Made by a program: the position numbers and the translations under genes
In this document: positions 16,962 to 26,278 of the stretch, one piece after another
How positions within the stretch are numbered: position 1 is the stretch's first letter
How the letters are laid out: each line of letters starts with the position of its first letter
From: TMP-24 sp041397305
GTDB lineage: Bacteria > Pseudomonadota > Alphaproteobacteria > Rhodobacterales > Rhodobacteraceae
Direction: 5' to 3'
Length of the DNA: 64,000 bases
Assembly (NCBI GenBank): GCA_041397305.1
Contig: JAWKWX010000013.1
Location: forward strand, 18,340-82,339
Notes under the pieces: generated by a model
Seen by the model: the letters and a program-made list of their open reading frames with translations, nothing else
What the model was told of the DNA's origin: nothing
The model's database searches: none

Positions 16962-17843
16962 ATGATAGACCCCGACCAGCTCGCCACCCTCTCCGCGATC
17001 CTGCGCACCGGCTCCTTCGAAGGCGCGGCGCGGGCACTGAATGTGACGCCTTCCGCCATTTCGCAACGCCTGCGCGCGCTCGAGGACCGTCTTGGCACCG
17101 TGCTGGTGCGGCGCACCCAGCCCGCGCGCGCGACCGGGGCCGGACAAAGGCTCGCGCGCCATGCCGACGATCTGGCGCTTCTCGAAAGCGCGCTGATGCG
17201 CGATCTCGGCCTCGGCGCCGACCGCGCCCGCCCGACCGTGCGGATTGCCGTCAATGCCGACAGCCTCGCCACCTGGTTCCTTCCGGCGCTGGCGGCGGCA
17301 CCTGACCTCCTCTTCGATCTGGTGATCGACGATCAGGACCATTCCGCCGAGCTGCTCCGGCGCGGCGAGGTCGCCGCGGCGCTCACGGCCGACACAGACC
17401 CCGTGCAGGGCGCCACCGCCCACGCTCTCGGCGCGCTCGCCTACCGCGCCAGCTGCGCGCCTGCCTTCCGCGACCGCTGGTTTGCGGGCGGCCTCGACGC
17501 CGAAACCCTTTCCCGCGCGCCCGCGCTCGTCTTCAACACCAAGGACCGGCTGCAGGCCGACTGGGCGCGGGCGCGGGCCGGACGGCCCGTCACGCTGCCC
17601 GCCCATCACATCGCTTCAAGCCACGCTTTCGTCACGGCCGCCCTTCTGGGTATCGGCTGGGGCATGAACCCCGTGCCGCTGATCGCCACCCACCTGGACC
17701 GCGGCACCCTCGTCGACCTCGCTCCGGACCAGCCGCTTTTCACACCGCTTCACTGGCAGGTCAGTCGCCTGCATGCGACCTTGCTCGCGCCGCTCACCGC
17801 CGCCGTCCGCCGGGCGGCTCGCGCCACGCGCGCACCGGCATAA
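16962..17843 (+). CDS. argP: ArgP (IciA)-family LysR regulator
   Basis: 293 aa. It begins MIDPDQLATLSAILRTGSFEGAARALNVTPSAISQRLRALE, the ArgP/LysG helix-turn-helix, followed by a LysR effector domain. ArgP proteins activate argO/lysE in response to arginine or lysine. The ATG at 16962 is preferred to the TTG at 16956. The 94-bp gap to the divergent ACT-argO genes is AT-richer than its surroundings (GAATATCGGTAATCC...TGCTAATGA) and likely holds both promoters and the operator. Confidence 0.9.
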   Translation: MIDPDQLATLSAILRTGSFEGAARALNVTPSAISQRLRALEDRLGTVLVRRTQPARATGAGQRLARHADDLALLESALMRDLGLGADRARPTVRIAVNADSLATWFLPALAAAPDLLFDLVIDDQDHSAELLRRGEVAAALTADTDPVQGATAHALGALAYRASCAPAFRDRWFAGGLDAETLSRAPALVFNTKDRLQADWARARAGRPVTLPAHHIASSHAFVTAALLGIGWGMNPVPLIATHLDRGTLVDLAPDQPLFTPLHWQVSRLHATLLAPLTAAVRRAARATRAPA

Positions 17844-17894
17844 GTCGCAGGCGCGGGCCCGCTCCACGTTCTGTCCTGAATACTCCGGGAGGGT

Positions 17895-17940
17895 CCGGGA
17901 GGGCAGAGCCCTCCCGGCGGGTCGGCCGGGCGCAGCCCGG
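17895..17940. terminator. Double hairpin between convergent argP and yebC
   Basis: Two perfect stems in tandem: CCGGGAGGG/CCCTCCCGG with a 5-nt loop (17895-17917) and CCGGGC/GCCCGG with a 3-nt loop (17926-17940). Preceded by CTGAATACTCCGGG, resembling the sequence before the 39.67-kb hairpins. Probably a bidirectional terminator; it lacks a T run. Confidence 0.6.
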
Positions 17941-17948
17941 ACGACATC

Positions 17949-18689
17949 TCACAGCGCCGCGGCCACCTCGTCGGGCACGTCGAAATTGTGGGTCACGGTC
18001 TGCACGTCATCGTCCTCTTCGAGAAGGTCGATAAGCCTCATCAGCTTCTGCGCGGTTTCCAGATCGACCTCGGTGCGCGACTGCGGCTTCCAGATCAGCT
18101 TCGCCTCTTCGCTTTCGCCGAGGGTCTTTTCCAGAGCCTCGGTCACCTCGCTCAGCGCATCGGCATCACAATAGATCCAATGGCCGTCCTCGTCGCTCTC
18201 GACATCGTTGGCGCCCGCATCCAGCGCCGCCATCATCACCGTGTCGGCATCCCCGGCCCTGGGCCTGAACGACACTTCGCCGACCCGGTCGAACGCGTGC
18301 GAGACCGACCCCGTCTGCCCGAGGTTGCCGCCGCACTTGGTGAAATAGGACCGCACGTTCGAGGCGGTGCGGTTGAGATTATCCGTCATCGCCTCGACGA
18401 TGATCGCGATCCCGTTCACGCCATAGCCTTCATAGCGGATTTCCGTGTAGTCCGCCGCATCGCCGCCGAGCGACTTCTTGATCGCCCGCTCGATCACATC
18501 CTTAGGCATCGACTGGGCCTTCGCCGCCTTCACCGCCAGCCTGAGGCGCGGGTTCTTGTCGGGATCGGGGTCGCCCATCTTGGCGGACACCGTGATTTCC
18601 TTGGCGAGCTTCGAGAACATCTTCGAGCGTGCAGCATCCTGCTTGCCCTTGCGATGCTGGATATTGGCCCATTTGGAATGGCCGGCCAT
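17949..18689 (-). CDS. yebC: YebC/PmpR-type protein
   Basis: 246 aa, starting MAGHSKWANIQHRKGKQDAARSK, the invariant YebC start, with DPDKNPRLRLAVKAAKAQSMPKD and YTEIRYEGYGVNGIAIIVEAMTDN. Known members act as transcriptional regulators or, per recent work on the family, ease ribosome stalling at proline stretches. The ATG at 18689 is fixed by the conserved N-terminus; upstream in-frame codons do not belong. Confidence 0.95.
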   Translation of the reverse strand: MAGHSKWANIQHRKGKQDAARSKMFSKLAKEITVSAKMGDPDPDKNPRLRLAVKAAKAQSMPKDVIERAIKKSLGGDAADYTEIRYEGYGVNGIAIIVEAMTDNLNRTASNVRSYFTKCGGNLGQTGSVSHAFDRVGEVSFRPRAGDADTVMMAALDAGANDVESDEDGHWIYCDADALSEVTEALEKTLGESEEAKLIWKPQSRTEVDLETAQKLMRLIDLLEEDDDVQTVTHNFDVPDEVAAAL

Positions 18690-18831
18690 GAATGTCTCCG
18701 TCGGTATTTCGGGGATGGGGCCTCTATATGCAGGGTCAGGCTGCTGGGCAAGGGTGCGCGCGCCTGTGGTTGCGCCCGTCACTTTCTTCGGCTTGACTGG
18801 CCGATATCGGGCGCGCCTGGAAGGTTGTCGA

Positions 18832-20598
18832 ATGACCCTGGACCAAACGTTTCTTTTCCTGCTGTTCGGCGCGGTCTTCGCAGCGCTCATCTGGGGGCGC
18901 TGGCGCTATGATGCCGTGGCCTTCGCCGCGCTGATCGCGGGCGTCCTTTCCGGGGCGGTGCCTGCCGAAAAGGCCTTCGAGGGGTTCGGCCATCCCGCGA
19001 CAGTGATCGTGGCGCTGGTGCTCGTCGTCTCGGCCGGGCTGTCGCGCGCCGGTGCGGTTGCGCTCATCACCCGCCATATCGGCGGCGGCGGCAACGGCCT
19101 CGGGCGTCATATCGCTGCCTTCGGCGCGGTGGGCGCGGCCCTTTCCGCCTTCATGAACAATGTCGCGGCACTTGCGCTGCTGATGCAGGTCGACATGGCG
19201 CGCGCGCGCCAGGAGGGCCGCCCACCCGGCCTCACGCTCATGCCGCTTTCCTTCGCCACGATCCTTGGCGGCATGGTCACGCTGATCGGTACGCCGCCGA
19301 ACATCATCGTCGCCTCGGTGCGCAAGGACATGCTGGGCGAAAGCTACAGCATGTTCGACTTTGCCCCGGTCGGCGGGGCCGTGGCCCTCGCGGGGCTCCT
19401 CTTCGTCGCGACCGTCGGCTGGCGGCTGATCCCGAATCGTCCCGACCCCGCGCCAGCGGGCGAGCGCGCGGCCTACCTGGCCGAGTTTCTCATCCCCGAC
19501 GCCTCCCCTCTGGCCGAGGCGACGGCGGCGACCCTGTTCGACGAAGCCGACAAGTCCGGCGTCGCGATCGTGGCGCTGCGCCGCGGCCGCCGCCGAATGG
19601 CGATCGGACGCGAGACGACACTGCAGACGGGCGACGCGATCGAGGTCGAAGCCGACGCCGAGCAGCTCGACGGGCTTCGCACCGCCCTGAAGCTCGATTT
19701 CGCCGATCCCGCGCACAAGGACTATCTGAGCGTCGAGAAGGCCGGGATGGCGGTGATCGAGGCTGTGGTGCCCGCAACCGCGCGAATGGCCGGCCGCACG
19801 AGCGAGGCCGTGGGCCTCGGCTGGCGTCAGCGCAGCGCGCTTCTCGGCGTGTCGCGGCAGGGGCGCAACGTTTCGGGGCCGGTGCGCAAGGTCACGATCA
19901 AACCGGGTGACATCCTGCTGTTGCTGGCACCGGCCGACCGTGCCGCCGAGGTGGTCGACTGGCTGGGCTGCCTGCCGCTCGCCGACCGCGGCCTGACTGT
20001 CACCAGAAGCGACCGTGCCTGGCTGGCAACCGGGCTGTTCGCCCTTGCGGTCGCCGCCGCGAGCCTCGGGCTCGTGACATTGCCGGTCGCGCTTGGCGCG
20101 GTCGTGCTCGCCTTTCTCGTCAGCCGCATCCTGCCGCCGGCCGAGGTCTACGAGCATGTCGAATGGCCGGTCGTCGTGCTGCTCGGTTCGATGATACCGC
20201 TCGGGGCCGCGCTGGAAACGTCCGGCGGGACGGCCCTTATCGCCTCGGCACTGACCGGCATCACCGCCGGCGCGCCGGCATGGGTCGCCCTCATGGTGCT
20301 CATGGTAGTGACCATGACCCTGTCGGACGTGCTCAACAACACTGCGACCGCGCTTGTTGCCGCCCCGGTCGGCGTCGAGATGGCGCGCAGCCTGCAAGTC
20401 TCGCCCGATCCGTTCCTGATGGCCGTGGCGGTGGCGGCGTCATGCGCCTTCCTGACCCCGATCGGACACAAGAACAATCTTCTGATCCTGGGGCCGGGCG
20501 GCTATCGCTTCGGTGACTACTGGCGCGCGGGCCTGCCGCTCGAACTGATCGTGATCGCGGTGGGGCTGCCGGTCATCCTGTTCGTCTGGCCGCTGTAG
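18832..20598 (+). CDS. SLC13/DASS-type transporter with RCK_C domain
   Basis: 588 aa. Helices at both ends surround a cytoplasmic TrkA_C/RCK_C insertion (about residues 210-385). The transport signatures MNNVAALALLM, TLIGTPPNIIVASVR and DVLNNTATALVAAPVG occur in the two inverted halves. Such carriers import sulfate, dicarboxylates or related anions with sodium; the substrate is not evident. It converges on a second, related gene with 19 bp between stops. Confidence 0.88.
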   Translation: MTLDQTFLFLLFGAVFAALIWGRWRYDAVAFAALIAGVLSGAVPAEKAFEGFGHPATVIVALVLVVSAGLSRAGAVALITRHIGGGGNGLGRHIAAFGAVGAALSAFMNNVAALALLMQVDMARARQEGRPPGLTLMPLSFATILGGMVTLIGTPPNIIVASVRKDMLGESYSMFDFAPVGGAVALAGLLFVATVGWRLIPNRPDPAPAGERAAYLAEFLIPDASPLAEATAATLFDEADKSGVAIVALRRGRRRMAIGRETTLQTGDAIEVEADAEQLDGLRTALKLDFADPAHKDYLSVEKAGMAVIEAVVPATARMAGRTSEAVGLGWRQRSALLGVSRQGRNVSGPVRKVTIKPGDILLLLAPADRAAEVVDWLGCLPLADRGLTVTRSDRAWLATGLFALAVAAASLGLVTLPVALGAVVLAFLVSRILPPAEVYEHVEWPVVVLLGSMIPLGAALETSGGTALIASALTGITAGAPAWVALMVLMVVTMTLSDVLNNTATALVAAPVGVEMARSLQVSPDPFLMAVAVAASCAFLTPIGHKNNLLILGPGGYRFGDYWRAGLPLELIVIAVGLPVILFVWPL

Positions 20599-20617
20599 GC
20601 GGGGCGTTTCGTACGGG

Positions 20618-22402
20618 TCACCCCTGCAAGGGCCAGATCCAGGCAATGGTCAGCACCGCGGTGATCCCGGTCACGATATCAAGCGGGACGCCCATGCGCA
20701 GGAAGTCGGTGAACTTGTAGCCGCCGGGCCCGTAGACCATCATATGGGTCTGATAGCCGATCGGCGTGGCAAAGGCCACCGAGGCGGAGAACATCACGGC
20801 GATCGCGAAGGGTCGCGGGTCGAGGCCCAGCGAATGGGCCAGATGCATGGCGATCGGCGTAAAGATCACCGCGACCGCGTTGTTCGACAGAAACTCGGTC
20901 AGCACCAGCCCCAGCGAATAGACAATGGCCAAGATGGCCAGCGGCGGCAGATGCTGGATCTGCGGCGAGACCGCATCGACGATCAGCTGGACGGCGCCGG
21001 AACTGTCCAGCCCTTCGCCAACCGCGAGCATGCCGAAGATCATCGCCATCAGCCGCCCGTCAATCGCATGAAGCGCTTCGTCGGGGTCAACGGCGCGCGT
21101 CACCAGCAGGAAAGTCACCGCAAGCATCGCCAGCACGAGGATCGGCGCGACATCGAGCGCGGCCAGTGCCACAACCGCCGCGAGCCCGCCGATGGCAAGC
21201 GGCATATGGCTGCGCCGGTAGGGCAAGGCCGAGGGTTTGGAGACATCCACGAGATCGACATCGCTCGCAAGCCGGGTGATATCCTCCGTCGCCCCTTCCA
21301 AGAGCAGCGTATCGCCCACCTGCACCATCAGATCGTCGAGCTGGCGGCCGATATTCTGGTTCCGGCGATGCACGGCCAGCACATAGACGCCGTAGCGGCG
21401 GCGCAGGCGAAGCTCGCCGAGCGTCCGCCCGATCAGCCGGCAACCCGGGGTGATCAGCACCTCGACCGTCTCGGTCTCGACCGACGACAGCTTGTCGACC
21501 AGCCGCACGTCCTTGCGCTGCTGAAGATGCAGAAGCTCGGCCATCTCGGTGCGCAAGACGACGCGATCGCCTTCCCGCAGTTCGACAGACGCGAGGTCGC
21601 GCCGCAACGAGGCATCGCCGCGCAGCACGTCCACAAGCCGCACCCCGTCGCGCTTGAAGATTTCCACCTCGGTCACCCGGCGCCCGATCAGGCTGGACTC
21701 TTCCGGCACCGCGACCTCGGTGAAGAATTTCACCTTGCGCCGGTCGCCGAGCAGAACCCCCATCGATTGCCGTTCGGGCACCAGACGACGGGCGAAGACC
21801 GCCATGAAGGCCGCACCGACGAGCGTCACGGCAAGACCGACCGGCGCGATCTCGAAGATCGAGAAAGGCCGCATGCCCTGTTTCTGCACGACGCCATCCA
21901 CAAGAATGTTGGTCGATGTACCGATCAGGGTGATCATGCCGCCAAGGACGGTGAAATAGGACAGTGGCATCAGGAAGCGCGACGGCGAGGTGCCGAGCTT
22001 CTTCGCCACCTGCATGAAGATCGGAATCATCACCGCCACCACGGGCGTGTTGTTCATGAAGGCCGACCCGACGACGACCACCAGATAAAGCAGAACGATT
22101 GTGCGCGCCGGATGATCCTCCACATGGCGCTCGGCGATGTTGGTGATCGCCTGAAGCGCACCGGTGCGCATCAGTGCCCCCATGATCATGAACATGAAGG
22201 CGATGGTCCAGGGCGCTGAGTTCGAAAGGGTTTTCGTGGCTTCCTCAATCGGCAGGATGCCCAGCACGAGCATCAGCGCCGCGCCGGCCATCGCCACCAC
22301 TTCCGGCGCGAACTTCTCGCTGAGGAAAAGCGCGAACATCACCGCGACGATCCCCAGCGCGAGCCAGGCCTGCACCGTGTCCAGAAACTCGAAAGGCAGC
22401 AT
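20618..22402 (-). CDS. SLC13/DASS-type transporter with two RCK_C domains
   Basis: 594 aa, same architecture as its convergent neighbour: helices, a central regulatory region with two TrkA_C copies (about residues 205-375; GCRLIGRTLGELRLRRRYGVYVLAV is one), then helices. Signatures MNNTPVVAVMIPIF, TLIGTSTNILVDG and EFLSNNAVAVIFTP. The start at 22402 (MLPFEFLDTVQAWLALG) opens the first helix; the longer frame is not supported. Likely anion uptake; the two neighbours probably differ in substrate. Confidence 0.88.
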   Translation of the reverse strand: MLPFEFLDTVQAWLALGIVAVMFALFLSEKFAPEVVAMAGAALMLVLGILPIEEATKTLSNSAPWTIAFMFMIMGALMRTGALQAITNIAERHVEDHPARTIVLLYLVVVVGSAFMNNTPVVAVMIPIFMQVAKKLGTSPSRFLMPLSYFTVLGGMITLIGTSTNILVDGVVQKQGMRPFSIFEIAPVGLAVTLVGAAFMAVFARRLVPERQSMGVLLGDRRKVKFFTEVAVPEESSLIGRRVTEVEIFKRDGVRLVDVLRGDASLRRDLASVELREGDRVVLRTEMAELLHLQQRKDVRLVDKLSSVETETVEVLITPGCRLIGRTLGELRLRRRYGVYVLAVHRRNQNIGRQLDDLMVQVGDTLLLEGATEDITRLASDVDLVDVSKPSALPYRRSHMPLAIGGLAAVVALAALDVAPILVLAMLAVTFLLVTRAVDPDEALHAIDGRLMAMIFGMLAVGEGLDSSGAVQLIVDAVSPQIQHLPPLAILAIVYSLGLVLTEFLSNNAVAVIFTPIAMHLAHSLGLDPRPFAIAVMFSASVAFATPIGYQTHMMVYGPGGYKFTDFLRMGVPLDIVTGITAVLTIAWIWPLQG

Positions 22403-22557
22403 TCTATCCCCAGGCCGGGACCTCTTCATGGACCCCGTCGGGCAGAGGCATCGCATGCCCGCCCCATCCGATCAAGCTTTCTGAGCCGCGTTCAAGGCTT
22501 TAGCGCCAGGCGTGCAACAGGTCGTGGAGGGCGGATATCCATCCGCCGCCGTGGTTT

Positions 22558-23373
22558 TCAGTCCGGCGTCGCGGGCGAGAGCCGCCCGCCCGAGCGGATC
22601 ATCCTGACCGACAAGGCTTTGCCGGAACGGTCGTCCGTTTCAACGAAAACGCCCGACAATGTCGCTTCGCCCTCGGCTGGAATGAAGCGTTCCTTGCCCA
22701 TGCCGGTCACGAAGCGCCGCATCGGCTCCAGTTTCTGCATGCCGATGACCGAATCGTAATCGCCGCACATGCCGGCGTCGGTCAGATAGGCGGTGCCGCC
22801 GGACAGGATCTGCGCATCCGCCGTCGGCACATGGGTATGGGTGCCGACGACAAGGCTCGCGCGGCCGTCGCACCAATGGCCCATGCCCATCTTCTCGCTG
22901 GTTGCCTCGGCATGGATGTCGACCACCACCGCCTGTGCAAGCCCGCCGAGCGGATGGGCCTTCAGCACCGTTTCAATGGCCGAGAAAGGATCGTCGAAGG
23001 GTCGTTTCATGAAGACCTGACCCAGCGCCTGCGCCACCAGAACCTTGCGCCCGCCCGGCGCGTCGAACAGCCGCGCACCGCGCCCCGGCGCGGTCTTGGC
23101 ATAGTTCAGGGGCCGCAGGATCCGCGCCTCGCTTTCGATATAGGACAGCATGTCCTTCTGATCGAACGCGTGATCACCGAGCGTCAGGCAATCCACCCCC
23201 GCTGCAAGCAGGGCCTTGGCATGGTCGGGCGTGATCCCCGCCCCGCCGGTCGCGTTTTCACCATTCACGACCACGAAATCGAGCCGCCAGTCGGCACGCA
23301 GGCCGGGCAGCCGATCGGTGATCGCCTTGCGGCCGCTGCGGCCCATCACATCGCCGAGGAAAAGAATGCGCAT
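22558..23373 (-). CDS. ymdB: YmdB-type metallophosphoesterase (TIGR00282)
   Basis: 271 aa. Metal-binding motifs in order: GDVMGRSGR, VVNGENATGG, GDHAFDQ, and GTHTHVPTADAQIL, plus TDAGMCGDYDSVIGM. Family members hydrolyse 2',3'-cyclic nucleotides (YmdB of Bacillus). In many alphaproteobacteria it is adjacent to fau; here a 633-bp plus-strand gene separates them. The start at 23373 opens directly on the first beta strand MRILFLGDVMG. Confidence 0.9.
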   Translation of the reverse strand: MRILFLGDVMGRSGRKAITDRLPGLRADWRLDFVVVNGENATGGAGITPDHAKALLAAGVDCLTLGDHAFDQKDMLSYIESEARILRPLNYAKTAPGRGARLFDAPGGRKVLVAQALGQVFMKRPFDDPFSAIETVLKAHPLGGLAQAVVVDIHAEATSEKMGMGHWCDGRASLVVGTHTHVPTADAQILSGGTAYLTDAGMCGDYDSVIGMQKLEPMRRFVTGMGKERFIPAEGEATLSGVFVETDDRSGKALSVRMIRSGGRLSPATPD

Positions 23374-23543
23374 GGGCCCTGCCTATGCGTCCGACCGGGT
23401 CAGTGCAAGCCCCGGAACCGGCGCAGAAACCACAGCGGCAGGCGGGATTTCGCCTGCCGATTGTAAAACGGTTGACGCAGCGTTTCCACGGCGCCTAGCC
23501 TTCACGCGGGTTGTTGCGGGCCAGAGGTCCGGTGGGAGGGGTA

Positions 23544-24176
23544 ATGAGCGCTTTAACACGCCTTGTTCAGGCAGGGATATGGGTTGCGATGAGCGCGGCT
23601 TGCGCTTCGGCCGCAACGATGAATTTCGATACATTGCCCGACGAGGGCGCACAGCTTGGCAGCTACAGCGAAAACGGCATCACCGCGACCGCACTCGGCG
23701 GGGTCCTTGCCTATGAGGGCGCACCCGGTTTCGCGCATCTCGACGATTCCGGCACCGGCCTTGCCTACGGGATCGATTTCACGATGGGTGGTCTCTTCGA
23801 TGCGGTCGACTTCTCGCTGACGTCGCTTGGCTATGATTTCTGGGATCCGCCCGGGCCTCTGTCGGACAATCTCATCGTCACCGGCTTCAATGGCGCGACC
23901 GTCGTGAGCATCGCGGGGTTCATCCTGAGCGATGTCCTCGGCGCCACCCAGATCTTCACGCTCGGATCGGCCTTCTCGGGCCTCACCTCGCTGAGGATAG
24001 AACTGATCTATCCGACCAACAGCGCCTATTGCGGCGCGCCCTGCGGGCATCTCGACCTTGACTATGTGACGCTGAACGGACCCGCAGCGGTGCCGTTGCC
24101 GGCGTCAGGTTTCCTGATGATCGGTGCGGGGCTGGGCCTTTTTGCCCTGCGGCGGCGTCGGGTTCCCGCATCGTAG
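23544..24176 (+). CDS. Secreted VPLPA-CTERM sorting protein
   Basis: 210 aa. An N-terminal signal peptide (first ~22 residues), a beta-rich body without recognised enzyme motifs, and a C-terminal tripartite tail: VPLPASG near residue 183, a hydrophobic helix and RRRRVPAS. This is the VPLPA-CTERM signal cut by an exosortase-type enzyme in Rhodobacterales. The ATG at 23544 has GGAGGG just before it. The middle part resembles single-domain extracellular proteins of unknown role. One Cys pair (YCGAPC) might form a disulphide. Confidence 0.82.
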   Translation: MSALTRLVQAGIWVAMSAACASAATMNFDTLPDEGAQLGSYSENGITATALGGVLAYEGAPGFAHLDDSGTGLAYGIDFTMGGLFDAVDFSLTSLGYDFWDPPGPLSDNLIVTGFNGATVVSIAGFILSDVLGATQIFTLGSAFSGLTSLRIELIYPTNSAYCGAPCGHLDLDYVTLNGPAAVPLPASGFLMIGAGLGLFALRRRRVPAS

Positions 24177-24196
24177 CATGCCGGGGCCGGGTTCCG

Positions 24197-24757
24197 TCAG
24201 GCGAAGGCGATGACCTCACGCTCGGTGACGATCAGATCAAGCGGCTGATCGGTCGGTTCGATCGGGACTTCCCCGATCTCCTGCGCGGCAAAGGCAAAGC
24301 CGATCGCCGTGACGCGACCATGGGCGCGCAAGCCCTCCAGCGTCCGGTCGTAGAAGCCCCCGCCATACCCCAGCCGGTAGCCGCGCCTGTCGAAGGCCAG
24401 CAGCGGCACGATCAGCACTTCGGGGACACGTTCCGCCCCGCCTTCCGGGATCAGGGCCTTGAACGCCCCCTCGACCATACGGGCGCCGGGCGTCCATTCG
24501 CGAAAGCGCAGGGGCTGGGCCTGCCCGGGTATGACCGGCACGCAGACCTGCCCGCCCGCCGCGTGATGGGCCGCCATCACGGGCAGGCAATCGATCTCGG
24601 TGCGCATCGGCATGTAGCCTGAAAGGACCTTGCCGCGATAGGGCGCAAGCACTTCGGCCAGCAGGCGCGCGTCAGATGCGCCGCGTGCGGCGAAGGCCGC
24701 CTTGCGGCGCGCGAAGGCCATGTTCCGCGCTTCGGCCTTGATGTCGCTCAGGGTCAT
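24197..24757 (-). CDS. fau: 5-formyltetrahydrofolate cyclo-ligase
   Basis: 186 aa. ATP-dependent conversion of 5-formyl-THF to 5,10-methenyl-THF. Motifs: MPMRTEIDCLPVM near the substrate pocket and the signature VPLLAFDRRGYRLGYGGGFYDRTL. Length fits (~185-200). The start overlaps the mgtE stop by ATGA, so mgtE and fau form one transcript. It faces the VPLPA-CTERM gene tail-to-tail with 20 bp between stops. Confidence 0.93.
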   Translation of the reverse strand: MTLSDIKAEARNMAFARRKAAFAARGASDARLLAEVLAPYRGKVLSGYMPMRTEIDCLPVMAAHHAAGGQVCVPVIPGQAQPLRFREWTPGARMVEGAFKALIPEGGAERVPEVLIVPLLAFDRRGYRLGYGGGFYDRTLEGLRAHGRVTAIGFAFAAQEIGEVPIEPTDQPLDLIVTEREVIAFA

Positions 24758-26151
24758 AGAAGGATCAGGCTCGCCAGTCCGAGGAAGGTGAAGAAACCCA
24801 CGACATCGGTCGTCGTGGTCACGAAGGTCCCCGAAGCCAGAGCAGGATCGAAATCGAATTTCTCAAGCGTAAGCGGCACAAGAATGCCCGCGAGCGCCGC
24901 CACCAGCTGATTGATGATCATCGCCGCACCGACAACGCCACCCAGCATCCACGATCCGTAGATCGCATAGCCGACCACCCCCATCACGCCCGCGAAAATG
25001 AGGCCGTTCAGCATGCCGACCATCGCCTCGCGCCGCACGACCCGCGCCGCGTTGGCGCCGGTAAGGTCCTTGGTCGCCAGCGCGCGCACCGCGACGGTCA
25101 GCGACTGGGTCGCCGCCGTGCCGCCCATCGAGGCCACGACCGGCATCAGGGCGGCGAGCGCCACCAGAGCCTCGATCGTGCCGGCGAACTGCGCAATGAC
25201 CAGTGCCGCGAGGTTGGCGGTGAAGAGGTTGATCAGAAGCCAGGGCACCCGCTGGCGCAGCGTCTCGACCACACCGTCGGAAATCGAGCTTTCCTCGCCG
25301 ACCCCGGCCAGCAGGAGCACGTCTTCCTCGTGCTCCTCGTCGAGGACGGCCATCGCATCGTCGATGGTGATGACGCCCACAAGCCGTTCATGTTCGTCCA
25401 CCACCGGCGCCGAGATCAGGTGATACTGGTTGAAGGCATAGGCAACGTCGCCCTCGTCCTCCATCACCGAGATCGTGCGGAAACTGTCCTCGATAATGTC
25501 CTTCATCGGCGTCGCGCGCTTGGCCGACAATATCTTTCCCAGCGTCACATAGCCGGTCGGATGCCAGCGCGGATCGACCAGGATCACATGGTAGAACTGG
25601 TCGGGCAGTTCGGCCTCGCCCCGCAGGAAGTCGATGGCCTGACCGACCGTCCAGTCCTCGGGCGCCGTCACCACCTCGCGCTGCATGAGGCGCCCGGCGG
25701 AATATTCCGGATAGGTCAGCGACTGTTCGACGGCCGCCCGGTCACTGTCCTCCAGCGCGTCGAGAATGCGTTCCTGCTGGGGCTCTTCCAGATCCTCGAT
25801 CAGGTCGACGACATCGTCGCTGTCCAGCTCGCGGACCGCTTCGGTCAGCACCTCGTGCGGCAGGGCGGCGATCACTTCCTCGCGGATCGCCTCGTCAAGT
25901 TCCGACAGGATCTCGCCGTCGATCCCACGCGACCAGAGCGACAGGAGCTCCGCCCGCTCCGCCGACCCGATCTGTTCGAAAAGGTCGGCGATGTCGGCGG
26001 CGTGCAAGGGCTCCATCAGCCCTTCGATGGCACCGGCATCACCCGCCTCGACTGCATCAAGGATCGCCTCGACCGTCTCGGGGTCGAGCGCATAATCCTC
26101 CTCCTCGCGGTCGTCCACCGCAGAGGTCTTTTGATGCTCGTCCAGGCTCAT
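24754..26151 (-). CDS. mgtE: Magnesium transporter MgtE
   Basis: 465 aa. An N-terminal superhelical MgtE_N domain (about 40-145, acidic), two CBS domains (about 150-275) with acidic magnesium-sensing residues, and five C-terminal helices including MPVVASMGGTAATQSLTVAVRALA, the pore signature. Channel for Mg2+ gated by cytosolic Mg2+. Complete by family length (~450). No recognisable Mg2+ riboswitch was seen in the 127-bp upstream gap. Confidence 0.94.
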   Translation of the reverse strand: MSLDEHQKTSAVDDREEEDYALDPETVEAILDAVEAGDAGAIEGLMEPLHAADIADLFEQIGSAERAELLSLWSRGIDGEILSELDEAIREEVIAALPHEVLTEAVRELDSDDVVDLIEDLEEPQQERILDALEDSDRAAVEQSLTYPEYSAGRLMQREVVTAPEDWTVGQAIDFLRGEAELPDQFYHVILVDPRWHPTGYVTLGKILSAKRATPMKDIIEDSFRTISVMEDEGDVAYAFNQYHLISAPVVDEHERLVGVITIDDAMAVLDEEHEEDVLLLAGVGEESSISDGVVETLRQRVPWLLINLFTANLAALVIAQFAGTIEALVALAALMPVVASMGGTAATQSLTVAVRALATKDLTGANAARVVRREAMVGMLNGLIFAGVMGVVGYAIYGSWMLGGVVGAAMIINQLVAALAGILVPLTLEKFDFDPALASGTFVTTTTDVVGFFTFLGLASLILL

Positions 26152-26278
26152 CCATCCCCCGCCGCATTACCGCGACCTTATCGGAAGCACTTTCAAAGAA
26201 ACAGGGGCAAAGGGCGGATTCCCTCAGGCCCCGCTTGGCCTTAGACTGCGAAAGCAACGGAAATGCAAAGGGCTGACA

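Noticed and set aside
26152..26278. Possible magnesium riboswitch upstream of mgtE
   Set aside because: The gap is short and shows no complex helix pattern of that class.
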